This document shows positions 25,392 through 37,690 of a DNA stretch of 64,000 nt, piece after piece; position 1 is the first letter of the stretch, and each line of letters opens with the position of its first letter. Below the pieces are notes generated by a model. The model saw nothing but the letters and a program-made list of their open reading frames with translations. It did no database searches and was not told where the DNA came from. Origin of the DNA: Stictocephala bisonia (lineage: Eukaryota > Arthropoda > Insecta > Hemiptera > Membracidae); the NCBI GenBank assembly GCA_035578905.1, contig JAQJVL010000325.1:372001-436000 (forward strand), read 5' to 3'. Position numbers and translations under genes: made by a program.

Positions 25392-25396
<5 letters not shown>
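22021..25396. other. Long AT-rich stretch without a recognisable gene
   Basis: No exon was recognised. A degenerate TTAGG-like run (TTAGGTTAGGTTATGTTAGG) occurs at 23089-23108. About 22220-22440 and 24120-24260 are richer in G+C and look less random than their flanks, but nothing identifies them as exons or enhancers. Confidence 0.4.

Positions 25397-25427
<31 letters not shown>
25397..25427. repeat. (TA)n microsatellite
   Basis: About 15 TA units between T-rich and A-rich sequence. Confidence 0.9.
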
Positions 25428-25431
<4 letters not shown>

Positions 25432-28120
25432 TTTTTTAAATCGTGATCAAACAAAGATATGAGTATTAGAATTGATTCAGTCATGTTTTTATCCAAAAAT
25501 GATATGTTTTAACCTTAAATATATCAACAAGTTTTAATTTAATTGATAAAACTGGCAATAACTTTACTTATTGAGTATAAATTTACCTTTCTAATGAGAC
25601 CTTACAAATGAAAATATATTTAACAGAAAAATGGTTATTGATGAAAAGCAGTTTTTTTACAATACAAGTTTAGTAAACCCTTCGAAACTGATAATTTTTT
25701 AACAACTAATTTTATATTTTTCACATAAATTTATTATTTTAAAGTTGATAGATAAAAAAGCTGATTGTATCATATTTTCAATTTTCACAACTGACAACAA
25801 GATTATTATGAATGTTTTGATGTTTACACGTTTTTTGTAAAATTTTTCATGCCAGTAGTGAAACATAAAATATTGGGTATCGAAAATTGTCCATTAGCGA
25901 CTCGAATTTATATTTTTATGTAGCTAAAATTAAGAACAATCACCTCAAAAACCCTTTCTAAACTACTTTTAAGAACAAATTCAATTATCATTTTTTAAAT
26001 TTTCCAATTACGATTGATTGAGATTTCGAAATTTTGCACAATTCATCAAAATCACCTTTCACTACAAACTTACACGTTAAAAAATAGCAAACATTTTAAA
26101 ACCAACAATAATTTTATATAAAAAAAGAAGAGAAATCATAAACAATAAATTTTGATAATCATAATTTATTTCCATTTGCAAGTTGGATTTAAAAACTTAG
26201 TTCTAATTTTATTAAACACTTTTTAAAAATATTTATCAGCCTGTATAAGGCTCAAATATCTTTATAAACTTCACCTTAAGTAACATTTTATAAAAAAAAA
26301 CCTCAATTATTAATCAACAGTTTGTTTGTAAGAAAAGAGAGAGAAAAATCCTGTATTGAAATTCCCAGTTTTCCCAGTTTGTAATAGGCTTATTTCCAGT
26401 CCCAAAGAAGGCTAGCAATAATAAGGCTAATTTTATTCCAGTCTCATATTTAAAAGTTAATTATAACTCAATACTTCATCAACGAGGTGAAAAGTTCCGC
26501 TTCAAATTGATTTAATCATTTAAAATTATGTAGAATTCAGCTCGCCAAGGTAAATAAAAGAACACGTAAATAGGGAATTAATTTTAAAGTTAATTAAAAA
26601 TGCAACTAATTAACTTTGTTTAAATGTGCTGAATCATTTTTCTGAAGACCTCTTCAGCTTGCTGAATGCTATACCTAAAGACGAAAGGTCCTATGATGAA
26701 AAATTAGAAACGATTGTCATGGGTCGCATGAATATAAATAATTAGTCATTCAGATGAACACAATGCATGGAACACTAATAATTAAGTGGAAACTGTTGTA
26801 ATTACAAAGACAAAATTAGGGCCAAAAAGCCCTCGATTACATTTAACCTATTAAATAACTATGCAAAGTAATTTGATTAATAACACTGGTACTTTATGTA
26901 AAAACAAATAAATAAAATAAGTAAAAAAAAACGAAAATGATGTATTAGGGGTAAAAAAAAAAACTAAGCAAACACTCGTATAACCCAATCACACCGACCG
27001 TTCAGCTCCAGCACAACCAGGGCCTTCCTAGTGAGAACTCACATCCTTCTTGAAAATCAACCGAATTTAATTTAAATACTGCAACTATTGCGAGAAACTC
27101 TAACATATTAAATTAGGGAAAATACCAGTGATGTATATGATAAATTGCAGTTAATAATATAAATAAAAATATTTGTTAATTAGACAATGAGTTAGAGGTA
27201 AAAAACATAAAAAATGCTCCTTTAGTTTATTTATGGAATGATTCCTAATCCCGACTTGACTTCAGAGCGCTCTTACAGCAAATGCTAGAACTACGAGGAG
27301 TTTGACAATGTTAAGGGGGTTTTTACCTCAACGTTTTAGTGTACCTTAAGTTAGCAACGACAAATCTTATCCGCTATAACGTAGCGTGTAGACAGCAAAA
27401 CGTACGTTTTGTGGACACGGAATGAAAACTAAAGATGGATATGAAAACTGACGAGGCGAGCAGCCGAGAATTGTGATAACTGTAACGATAAGACGGAGCG
27501 TGTGAACACTCGACCTTGTTGAACACAAAAGAAAACGGACGTTTTCTATGAAAGTTAAAATGAACAGTAAAACGTTGCGAGTAAACTCCCCTTTAGGAAC
27601 CAATGGCGAGGCCAATGGTCTTATGTGTTCGTTGTTATTGCCATCTTAGAGCCTTCCCTAGGAGCAAATGCACACCTCAAAACACCGGTGTGTGCGCTCG
27701 GAAACCTATCGCAGCGTCTTATGGCCAGCGCTCGACCCAGTGGTATATACGATTATATAGATGGTTACTATTACAAATAGACTGTCATATTGAAAATAGA
27801 CACATTTTCTGTTCTGGTTTATCAGACTGAAGTGAGTTGCCGAATTAAAGTGTTCTAGTTCAATTCTAAATTCCAATACAGCTTCAAATTTAGATATAAT
27901 AAAACTATATGGGCCAAAATAACCACATAAACGTTGATGTTTTTAAAAGTTGCTTAGTGAAGCAACACACTTTTAAGAATTACTTGCACGGTGTCTGGAT
28001 ATGAGGGAAGAATGGGAAAAGGAAGGAGTCACATAGAACATTGTGGGGGGGGGGGTTGAGGAAAAATCCCCAACTAGACAAAACTTAGGTTAACCACAGA
28101 GATACAGAAACAGAGGACGC
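25428..28120. other. No gene recognised
   Basis: AT-rich sequence. Two opposed open frames around 27367-27830 overlap a G+C-richer stretch but show no domain, signal peptide or conserved motif I can name. A run of nine G residues occurs near 28045. Confidence 0.4.
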
Positions 28121-28124
28121 TCTC

Positions 28125-28265
28125 TTATGGCTACGCCGAACGGCTCAGTGCCCGTTACATAGAGATTACAACTATTACAAATTATAGAGGTTACATCTAC
28201 AGTAATAATAACTACGTCTATCCTTGTGGATTTGGTGGGAAGACGGAGGGGTCTGAGAAGCGCGC
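28125..28265 (+). repeat. Family D related fragment
   Basis: ACTATTACAAATTATAGAGG and AACTACGTCTATCCTTG followed by GGATTTG correspond to the left part of the copy at 40005-40115 (TACTACGTTTATCCTTGGGG). Confidence 0.5.
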
Positions 28266-30420
28266 TATTAGATACGAGCTCTGTTTATTTCATTTCTGTG
28301 GGTTAACCTATAGCATTTATGTAAAGTACTTTATTTTTAAAATATCTAGTCAGAACGGTAGAATTTATGTTAAGCAAGAACAAGCCAACGTTTAGGGTTT
28401 CAAATTACGTATCATCTCAATAAAATTAATAGCCTTGCATTTTCAAAGTATCTGATAAGCTTTCGTAACCTGAGACTCCTCTTTCAAACTAAACTGCCAG
28501 GCAGAAGGAAACCAACGGCAAATTAATCACGACATCAACATTTCATCTTGGATATTATCTGCAAGAAGCTTTTAAGTAACTTAAAACTAGTTTATTGTGT
28601 TAAATGCCAAGAAAAAGTGTTTATTCTATAGCCAATGGGTGCATATCTTACTTGGTTTTATATATCCGACTGTTTTGTATATTAGTTCCTAAAATGTTAT
28701 ATTTCTATGGTTTTTTAAGTTAAACTTTGCTAGGCCTTAAAAATTGCATACTTAACATAGAACATTATATTTAAGGTTTACAAATAGTGTTCATAATGCG
28801 GTCACTAATGAATTGTTTCTTTAATCACACAATTTTGTGCGTCACAGAATATTAAGTTTAATGTAGTATTTAGGCCTATATTATAAATAACACAAAATGT
28901 ATTTTTATCAATAAACACAGTTGACAGTATTATTTGTTTATTTGTTTTCATCTGTTTTTTTATTTAGTTTTTTAATTATAAAATACAAAAAAGATAAATA
29001 TAAGAAAAAATATAAACATCGATTAAACATGTTTCTGTACACACTAAAATCAAACAAGAAAAATGTATAAATAACATTGAACAAACAGAAATCTTGTCTA
29101 GGGTAAAAGGGCAGATTTTCGTTTAGGCTTTATTTTTATATTGAAGTTATCAATTTAGAATGCCACTTTTTCGGAACTTTAAATTCTACTTTAATTTTAT
29201 TCTTGTATTGAAGTTTATATTACTACAACTGTATATAAATATTATACAAATACAAACAAACAAACCTATCTTTTTAACACATATAACAGAAGTAAAAATG
29301 TGATATAGAGCCTACTACATCAATACAAAAAGGAACTGTTAGATAAAAACACAGAGTAATACAATTACTCGTAAACTTGATTTACATTGCATGTCATGAA
29401 AAGGTATACTCTATATCTTAGTTTATAACCACAGACAGATAACTATTCTAAATGACAAAAACCCACACTTCCTCTACTTTTAAGATATCTACAATTCCTG
29501 ATGTATTGTAATAGGCCTGAACATAAGAAAACCTTAGAATATTGTCCCTTGGTTATGGTGCTGCAAGATTCTGCTGTAGTCCTGAGGGGTCGGCTTTACA
29601 AGCCTCCTGGGACTTGATCGTCCCGGTCCGTAAGTCCGCTTAACTACTGCATAAATTATATTTCACTATGTCCATCCTGGTATTTATAGGTTGTTATGAA
29701 GTACAGACTAAATATATAGTTCAATGTAAATTAACTGGCGGGGAACACCTAAATTGTTGTTAGACCTAGCATAAAATGGACATATTACTATTTAGAACAA
29801 AATAAATAAATAGGTAAAAAAGTTACAAACAAAACATTTCAAAAATCTTACAAACGGAAACTCTTGACGTTTAAAAGAATAACACTTTAAATGGAGATGT
29901 TAGTTTTAAAGAATTGATAAACATTCGTTTTCATAAAATCGACGTTTGCCTATATTAATTATTAATGTATTTATTGATTGATAAATAATATATTAACACA
30001 TATCAATAATTCATTGATTTATAATTATGATTTCTTTATAAATGAAAACAAAAATTAACATAAATTTAATGCAACTTAAATATTTTTTTAAGTTCGTAAT
30101 TAAAATTATTTTAAATTTTTTGTTATTAGAAGAATACTTATAAAAGTAAAAGCTCTTCTAAATTTAATATTAAAAAAGAGAATAAAATAATACTGAATAA
30201 TTGCTAGATCCAAAGGCTTTTCAGTAACACAAGTAAATAATCTTTTTAGACTCTTAACTATTAATTAAAATAGTAAATATGAACTAAAAAAATTCGATTA
30301 ATTTAAAAAAAAACACAAATTCTGTACAGTAGACATTATTCGGAATTTGGCGTAAGAAGGAGGCCAATAGTAAGTATAATTTAGTCAACTTATATATGTT
30401 GATAGATGATTTTAATGTCT
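28266..30420. other. No gene seen
   Basis: Very AT-rich sequence. About 29570-29640 is G+C-richer with no recognisable element. Confidence 0.4.
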
Positions 30421-30428
30421 CCATGAGT

Positions 30429-30545
30429 TGCCGGCGTGTTGCTCAATGGCTAAGAATTCTAACTGTGAAGTGCTTGGCATGGTTCGAGTCACCAACTTCG
30501 AACAAAGCTAACGGTCGGTGTACTACACTTATTGAATCAGATTCC
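30429..30545 (+). repeat. tRNA-derived SINE, family S1, copy 1
   Basis: It has a polymerase III box A, TTGCTCAATGG (30439-30449), and a box B, GGTTCGAGTC (30481-30490), at tRNA-like spacing. These are followed by the family-specific words CACCAAC and CTAACGGT. The same order occurs at 49531-49630 (plus) and 48625-48740 (minus). It is a retroposed relative of a tRNA gene and not a working tRNA: no acceptor-stem pairing is visible. Confidence 0.75.
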
Positions 30546-31080
30546 CGTACAGGCTTACAGGCCCATTGCATACAATTTGATACGTATTGTAACTTCTCAG
30601 CAGGCCTACTACGAATACTAACAAGTTTTTAAAGTATACAATTAAAGTCGGGAATAGATCTCAAACATAGTATAAAAAATGTAAATAGCTATAAGAGACA
30701 TTTAACATAGGCCTATGTAAAATAATTTTTTTCAAACAATTAATTACTACACTGTATTTTTATTATTTACAGTAAATATTTGTGTAGTAAAACACTTACG
30801 ATTAATTACATCCTACCCTAGGCATAACACTTAAACATATAACAAAGTCCTACGTTTTTTAACTAGTTGAAAATGCATTTAACGTTCCTCCATGCATGAA
30901 AAAAATAAAAACGCCTTGATTTGTAGTGCAAATAAATAAATTAATAACAAATATATAAAATAAGTAAATATGATAGGAACGAACACATAAGACCAAATTC
31001 TGTAAGGACCTACACTGTAAGGGGAATTTTAAATTGATTATATAGGAAACTATCAACAGATCAGAGATCAATTATCAAGA
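30546..31080. other. No gene seen
   Basis: AT-rich sequence without a recognisable exon. The minus-strand open frame at 30859-31071 is unsupported. Confidence 0.4.
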
Positions 31081-31084
31081 TATT

Positions 31085-31325
31085 TTAAATATACACAATA
31101 TAAGTAAACGTCACACAACACAAATTTATTACAATACAAGCACATAGGCCTAATGCACAAATATATTACAATACAAGTACAAAATACACAAATATTATTG
31201 TACTCGATTTCGATGAACCATAATGTTTGTGCATTTTGTACTTGTATTGTAATATATTTGTGCATTTTGTGCTTATATTGTAATAGATTCGTGTCGTGTG
31301 AAGTTTACTTGTATTGTATATGTAC
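31085..31325. repeat. Foldback element with internally repeated arms
   Basis: The left arm (about 31085-31200) is an imperfect reverse complement of the right arm (about 31210-31325). Within each arm the word TATTACAATACAAG or its complement occurs twice, 40-50 bp apart. The loop lies around 31195-31212. Opposed open frames at 31068-31265 (minus) and 31153-31347 (plus) start with the same peptide because of this symmetry and are not genes. Confidence 0.8.
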
Positions 31326-32690
31326 CGACACGTATTATGATAATTAAAAACAATTTTTAAATAACCCTAATCACATTTTTAAATTTTTAATCATTCCTCT
31401 TCTTTTTATTTTTTAACGACTCTATATATTCAAAAGAAGTAAGCTATTGTTGAACTTGAATGAGACTAATTTATTTTTGATATTTACTACCTTTAGTTAC
31501 AAGAACACTCAAATTTTCATCAATAAATTTTAATCTGAGTTGAAATTAGTCAGTGTCTTATTTCATCGCTTCCTTTATTCTCAAAGGCAGTTTCTTATCA
31601 TGAGTTCTGAGATAAAACAAGACAAGTGTCAACTGCATCCGCTTTATATCAGTTGATGATTGCAGCAGTAGGCCCAATGTTTCACCAAGATTGCTAAACA
31701 ATTATAATATAAAAATAATATTTCAAAAAACATGTTAGGCCATATGAGTACATGGTAGAGTAAACATTATAGATTCCTTTTTTTAATAGCAAATGTTACA
31801 GGCCTAAATGTTTAAGGAACACGTATTGCGTAATTAATAGACTATGGAATACAGGTTTAGCAGAAGATATTTGATTTGCCTATTCTAACATTTTTACTGT
31901 CCAAAAGACCGAATTTAGTCTTAATTGGTATCGAAGCTATTAGCCAATATCTGTCTCTTACAGTTGTGAGTCTCGGTAAAAATTAACAGAAATATCTTAT
32001 TTCGTTGCGGTTTTGAAAATGTACATTTAATCGTAGTTACAGAATTTCACTGGACTGGCAAGTACTTTATGTGTATAAATAAAATTTAATAATTCAGGAT
32101 TAGGGAGCTTTCAATATTTTTAAGCTGCACGTTTGGGCACATTTAATGTCTTAAATTAAACAAAATAGGCACACGTAATGTATTTTCATCGATCACCAAT
32201 AAATCTATCTTCATAGTCTTAAATAGCCTAAGTTCTTTCAACCTTTAAAAAAATAATGCAGAATTGAAAAAGTGATAAAATATATAATAATTCACTCTTG
32301 AGTCTACCTTATATATTGTCTGAATGTATAATTATAGCGTAAAATTCAATACTTGTTGTTTGATGAAAAAAAATAAGTTTTGTAGGTCTAGAGGATAGAT
32401 GATTTTTTCGAGATAAGGCCTAGAACCAATTGACGAAAACGAACCTATTAACGAATCAAACGAGTGTGAAAATATTTCTATTTTCTTTTTAGTACTAAAA
32501 ATATTAACAAATAATTATATAATCCTTGTAAAATCTTAAAAAGATTATAAAAGTCAAGGAAGGCAACCCTTTCAGATATTCTGTCTATAACATGGTCAGT
32601 TTTAGTCTTTTTATGCTTTTTTAAAAATATAGTTTATCTAATTTTATTGGTATTGTTCTCCTTCATAATCAAACCAGTTGCTCATAAAAC
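31326..32690. other. No gene seen
   Basis: AT-rich sequence with no exon or repeat recognised. Confidence 0.4.
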
Positions 32691-32694
32691 ATAT

Positions 32695-32885
32695 ATTTAT
32701 TAACGTTGCCCTGGATATTGGGCTATTAATAAATAGTCTACTCTTTTTATTACTCTCTGAGCTAAAACGGACTCATATAGTAACAATGACTACACTCGTT
32801 CAACTACACTTATCACACACTCATTCGCTCCCCATATTTACCTATATCTCTACGATCGGCGTCTTAGAAATGAATAATGAATTCC
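32695..32885 (+). repeat. Family C fragment (3' part)
   Basis: GGGCTATTAATAAATAGTC, GACTACACTCGTTCA and GCGTCTTAGAAATGAATAA align with 15677-15815 and with the reverse complement of 59290-59465. The open frame at 32678-32893 is the repeat in translation. Confidence 0.75.
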
Positions 32886-33747
32886 CTTGTTAGGCTTATT
32901 TTAAAACAAAGACAGGCATTAGACAATATTTCATTGTTGCAACGAAGAAAAGTTTCACATAATAAATGACTTGTCAGTGCTTGGCTTATAAGAGAAAACA
33001 TTCTTTCATAGAACTAATTTTGTAGCGATGACTTTTTACCAAGCGCCATTGGATACAGGGGAGGGGGTGAACTTTGCCAATCGTGACGTGTTCTTACGGA
33101 ACGATCGCTGTTTTTATGTAAAATAAAACGCTAATTACTCGGCGACTAACATGCGATCTTGTCAACAACGGGGAAACTCGCCTGCATCGTGACTCGCCGG
33201 TCAGGCGAATTTCACCCGCAGAAATTAATAAAACTTGAATCGCGTGATTTTTAAAGTTACGTGGTGATATGTACATAAAAAAGTCTGCCAAGTGCGGTTA
33301 AATCTTAACAACTTTGTTAATAATACTTGGAGTAAAGTGTTAATATTGTACGAACAGCTGGTGTAGAAACGTTAAACGCTGGCCTAAAAACACTTTGGTA
33401 AAATGTTTTTATTTATCCTACAGTAAGTATGAATCAAAATGCCATACATTTTTAGGAAATAAAATACTAAGATAGTTAACGAATTAACGTGAACAACGAA
33501 CGTATTAGTTAAGTTTAAAGTTAGGATATATTTTAAAAAAATGTTACGTAGTATAATTTACGTGCGATATGTGAAACCAATTTATTGAAAAAAGATTTAT
33601 TTTGCACAGTCAACCTCTTTAGTGTTAGCTCAATTTATGTAAACTATAAATCTTTGTATAAGGCAGTCATAAAAATATATGAGAATGTGTTCATCAACTT
33701 TTTCTTCATCAATAAGTTTATTGTAAACACTGAGAAACACTTTAGTA
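32886..33747. other. No gene recognised; G+C-richer patch at 33030-33270
   Basis: The patch 33030-33270 contains several CpGs and could be a conserved non-coding element, but no motif identifies it. The 65-codon minus frame across it has no recognisable domain. Confidence 0.35.
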
Positions 33748-34775
33748 CAGTTACTAAAGTGGTTATTTTTAATAATGGAAACATGTTCTTGAGCGTTTAT
33801 TTTAGGGTTAGTTTTCATTCAGTGAGATATCTAGGAAATATAAAACTGAGATAGGTACTGTACTATATTGTCAACTCTCAGATATGTACTGTACTATTGT
33901 CAAAACTAAGATAGGTACTGTACTATTGTCAAAACTGAGATAGGTACTGTACTATTGTCAAAACTGAGATAGGTACTGTACTATTGTCAAAACTAAGATA
34001 GGTACTGTAATATTGTCAAAACTGAGATAGGTACTATACTATTGTCAAAACTGAGATAGGTACTGTACTACTGTCAAAACATATGTAAGTACTGTACTAT
34101 TGTCAAAGCTAAGATAGGTACTGTACTATTGTCAAAACTGAGATAGGTACTATACTACTGTCAAAACTGAGATAGGTACTATACTATTGTCAAAACTGAG
34201 ATAGGTACTGTACTACTGTCAAAACATATGTAAGTACTGTACTATTGTCAAAGCTAAGATAGGTACTGTACTATTGTCAAAACTGAGATAGGTACTGTAC
34301 TACTGTCAAAACTGAGATAGGTTCAAAACTGAGATAGGTACTGTACTATTGTCAAAACTGAGATAGGTACTGTACTACTGTCAAAACATATGTAAGTACT
34401 GTACTATTGTCAAAGCTAAGATAGGTACTGTACTATTGTCAAAACTAAGATAGGTACTGTACTATTGTCAAAACTGAGATAGGTACTATACTATTGTCAA
34501 AACTGAGATAGGTACTGTACTACTGTCAAAACATATGTAAGTACTGTACTATTGTCAAAGCTAAGATAGGTACTGTACTATTGTCAAAACTCAGATAGGT
34601 ACTGTACTATTGTCAAAACTAAGATAGGTAGTGTTCTGTTGTCAAAACTGAGATAGGTATACTATTGTCGAAATTGAGAAACGATTACATGAAAATGGTT
34701 ATTTTTAACAATGTAAACATTGCTATTGTGCTTTATTTTAGGGTTAGTTCTTTTCAGTGAGACCTCTAGAAAATT
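33748..34775. repeat. 29-bp tandem array with 145-bp higher-order unit, between direct repeats
   Basis: The array proper (about 33843-34678) consists of about 29 copies of a 29-bp unit whose core is AGATAGGTACTGTACTATTG. A variant carrying ACATATGTAAGTACTG recurs at 34080, 34225, 34387 and 34532, spaced 145, 162 and 145 bp. This shows a five-unit higher-order repeat with one 17-bp disturbance near 34318-34334. Both sides are flanked by copies of the same ~90-bp sequence (33753-33845 and 34695-34775), recognised by GGTTATTTTTAA and TTTATTTTAGGGTTAG. Confidence 0.93.
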
Positions 34776-35490
34776 TTATTTTTAAATCGTATACGAGTAA
34801 ATTTTATAAACATTCACATGTACATTCAAATGTGAGTAATATCACTTTTGTACTTGTCTATTGGACTGGGTACACTACATATGTAATTTATAATGGTTGT
34901 GCATATCATAGTATACCTTAAAGAGTATTATCTTATATCATGTAGCAAAGTAAACATATCTTTGGTATTTCAATAATTTATACTAGTCATAAGTCATCTA
35001 TCAGCGTAAAATCGCTTAATTCGTTCAATTTATTTAATCAACGTTGTTGCTTTTATTTTATTATATTAGGGTTATGTTTTCTACTATTGATCTAATCTTT
35101 AACTCTGCAGGATGTTGTTTCTTATAACGTTATATCCTTATTTATGGTTATTACTTATATTTTACTTATTATTGTTTTATATTAAGTATTATTGTTTCTA
35201 TTGTCATTTGATATTTAAGCCTACTATAGTAATTGATATAAAATTATTTATGATAGGGCCCATTTTTATTTGGTAACATTATTTTCCTGTTGATTAAATA
35301 ATTTACTTATCTTGTGGCCTTTTGTTCCATTCTTAGCGTTGTGTTTAGAATTGCATGCTATACTTAATTAGTATATCAGTAGTTTTTATAATGTACTAAT
35401 GTCATCTTCTAACATACAACATTGTACTATAAATGTATAAACGGTATATCATTTTGAAAGAAAAGTACCTAAATAAATAAAGCTATCGTG
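34776..35490. other. No gene seen; AT-rich
   Basis: This follows the exon below on the minus strand and would be the first part of its intron. No second exon was recognised. Confidence 0.4.
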
Positions 35491-35501
35491 AGTAACATTA
35501 C

Positions 35502-35667
35502 CTTTATGATGTCTAACATGTCTCTTGGTAGCACAGCAGGGCTGCTCGTAGTAGGTAGCCCAGTGGTTCCCATACTCCGATCCATCCTTGAGCTGAGCCC
35601 AGACACCCAGCTCATCCAATAGGAACACAATCAACACAACCCGGAGAGCAAGCAACACTCGGGACAT
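35502..35667 (-). CDS. First coding exon of an unidentified secreted protein
   Basis: The ATG at 35667 has an A at -3 and an in-frame TAG 24 nt upstream, so it is the first possible start. The exon encodes 55 residues. Residues 1-24 form a signal peptide (MSRVLLALRVVLIVF then LLDELGVWA), so the product is probably secreted. The mature start reads QLKDGSEYGNHWATYYEQ, followed by an adjacent Cys pair (residues 44-45) and a His/Arg/Lys-rich segment ending RHVRHHK. The exon ends AAAG|GTAATG at 35502/35501, a reasonable splice donor in phase 1; beyond it the frame runs into AT-rich sequence. I cannot assign a family. Two adjacent cysteines so early suggest a disulfide-rich secreted factor or peptide precursor, but that is inference. 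A CpG-rich region lies just upstream, as expected for the 5' end of a gene. Confidence 0.68.
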
Positions 35668-35729
35668 TATCACAACACAAACAAAACACTAAAACTACGA
35701 GGAACTATCGACGCATGAAATGCCCTATC

Positions 35730-36320
35730 ACATGCCGGGTGTAGCAGATGGCGTGAATAATGCGCTAAGGCCTGGCGAAGTTGAAAGCGCCTGGTGTGAG
35801 CATACCGCAGCCGCCCGGCGAGCGAAGCTAAAATAGCCGAAGCCGATCCTCTCACGGGGAACAAAGAATTGTTCGAAAACTACGTCTAAACTGGGGAGTT
35901 CACACTTTTATTTCATATCGATAACAATATACACACTAGAGTTATGCAACAAGAAGATCAACAAAGTATTGAAGCTTGAAATTAATAAACCATGAGAAAA
36001 CGCGAAACGCGGAGAAACTCGTCGGTACCTCCTCACGTTATGGAGGTTTGTAAACAACTGCCGCTTACAAACGTGAACTCAACAAAGCCGCTCGGAAATG
36101 GTCGGGTGTTTCCGCTCTGTTGTGTTCGGCGACACTCGGGTGTTGTCGGCGCAGCTGCCTCGCGCCCGCCCTGGCGGCAGCGGCAGGCTCACAGTACAGT
36201 CTGGTCTGCCAGTAATAGACGGTCCGCCAAGAATGCGATAACCTTCTACTTCCTTTTCTGCCGAGACAACTTTTATCCTTCCCCTCCCCCACCCGATTCA
36301 GAACGAGCTCGATTACTTCA
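35730..36320 (-). promoter_or_regulatory. CpG-rich island upstream of the secreted-protein exon
   Basis: CpG dinucleotides are dense at 35750-35860 and 36000-36260, unlike the AT-rich surroundings, and the island lies immediately upstream of the minus-strand start codon. It probably holds the promoter and 5' UTR. No TATA box at a suitable distance from an initiator was found. Overlapping open frames on both strands (35670-35864 and 36065-36430 minus, 35992-36330 plus) are best explained by base composition. A small real exon cannot be excluded. Confidence 0.5.
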
Positions 36321-36430
36321 CACTTGGTAGATTTCAGTCTCACGACTTCAACTTTATCCCTGCGCTGGGACTCTTTATTCACTTCTCTCTTTTGACTTCT
36401 GCCCATTTTTCTGACAAGTAAGAAACGCAC

Positions 36431-36879
36431 GCAATTTCACGCCTCTGAAAATACTCAGCCAACAGTGCCTGTATGATGTTTTGTATGGCTTGTATTTAAT
36501 TTTATCAGAGTAGAAGACGAGTTAACACTAGCTATAGGTCTAATACTACCTTATTTTTAATGTATTGTTAGGTACGCAATCAAAGTTTGTGTGTTTCTTA
36601 AGTTTATGTTTCCTAAACATAGTTAATAACCATTTATAACATTTTAGTTACGTACTCAAAATGAATATCTAAGGTACAAGTCAGGTGTTTGTAAAATTAA
36701 ATATTATGGTGAATTATTAATTTTACTTACAGACACATACCAAACTAACAAAAAGAACAATAACATTTGTCTATGAGATAAAAATTAGAACAGTATGTTT
36801 TCGGCCAGTTGTTAAAATTATATTTAGCAGTAGACCATACTAGTAAAAAATGTAAAATAATTAATTCCACAAACCTTTT
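36431..36879. other. No gene seen
   Basis: AT-rich sequence between the CpG island and the MITE. Confidence 0.4.
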
Positions 36880-37169
36880 CCGTTAATTCACTACCACTAC
36901 TTTTTTTATCGCAATCACGGTTAGGTCATGATAACTAAAGTTGATCACAAACTGGTAAATCCAATGATTGACTTACCGCCGAATGCGCTCTCCGTGTATA
37001 AGTTCTTGGAAGGCGATAAGATAAGGCCACCGATATTGGATTCCTAGCGGATAAGGAATACCACAGTGGACGTAAAAATGATTTGGCAACAGTTTTTAGA
37101 GCAGTGGAATTTTTATCAAGTGGTAGTGCATTAACGGAAACAAGAAAAGTAGTAGTAGTGAATTAACGG
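36880..37169. mobile_element. 290-bp MITE with CCGTTAATTCACTA termini, copy 2
   Basis: Ends CCGTTAATTCACTACC (36880-36895) and GTGAATTAACGG (to 37169) are inverted. The body matches 21222-21521 (CCAATGATTGACTTACC, GGATTCCTAGCGGATAAGG). Both copies are followed by a GATCC-AATT-like word, so the true element may extend a few bases beyond the palindromic core. The TTAGG-like run of copy 1 is reduced here to a single GGTTAGGTC. Confidence 0.87.
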
Positions 37170-37409
37170 AGAAGATCCAATTACACTATCTTATCTTTTT
37201 CGTATATGGACAAAATGACTTAATGAAGCTAAGTGTAATAATAGACAAATACTACAATTAAATATGTTTAGATTGAATTACGATCGCAGGTTTAGTAGCT
37301 ACAATATCATAATATAGGTTGATTTAATAGTTTTTGTGTTAAATATGAGATTCTATATTAAAATCACACGTATAAATCAAAGAATTTATGATCAAAAGTA
37401 TTAGATTTA

Positions 37410-37690
37410 TAAAAAAGTAATTACCATCATTGTAATTGTGTTTGATTTTACATTTTAATTAATTAAACGACGATGGTCATGACGACAGTAGTTGGTCAAT
37501 GAATGTAGTCTGATAACTAACTAAGGTCAACTGATTCTTATAAGAGCCAAGTATTAATAACCCAATATCTATGAAAACAAGGAACATAATGCTTAATTTG
37601 GAATCCGAATCACGTAGTATTGGTATGATTTTAGTAAACTAACTAGCCTGGTACTCAGTTCTCTCCCTTACACAACATCTGAATCTTAGC
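37410..37690. repeat. Family F fragment followed by family C fragment
   Basis: Positions 37410-37540 resemble 57610-57735 (ATTGTGTTTGAT, GTAGTTGG, AACTAAGGTCAACTG-like words); this pair is named family F. Positions 37595-37690 contain GGAATCCGAATCACGTAGTA, the reverse complement of the family C landmark at 15622-15643. Confidence 0.55.

Noticed and set aside
33843..34678. CRISPR-like appearance of regular short repeats
   Set aside because: Units are contiguous 29-bp tandem repeats without unique spacers, in an animal-type genome with no cas genes.
35992..36430. Opposed open frames of 112 and 121 codons in the CpG island
   Set aside because: They overlap each other, lack any domain or signal peptide, and high G+C reduces stop codons. 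Kept only as a possible 5' UTR region.
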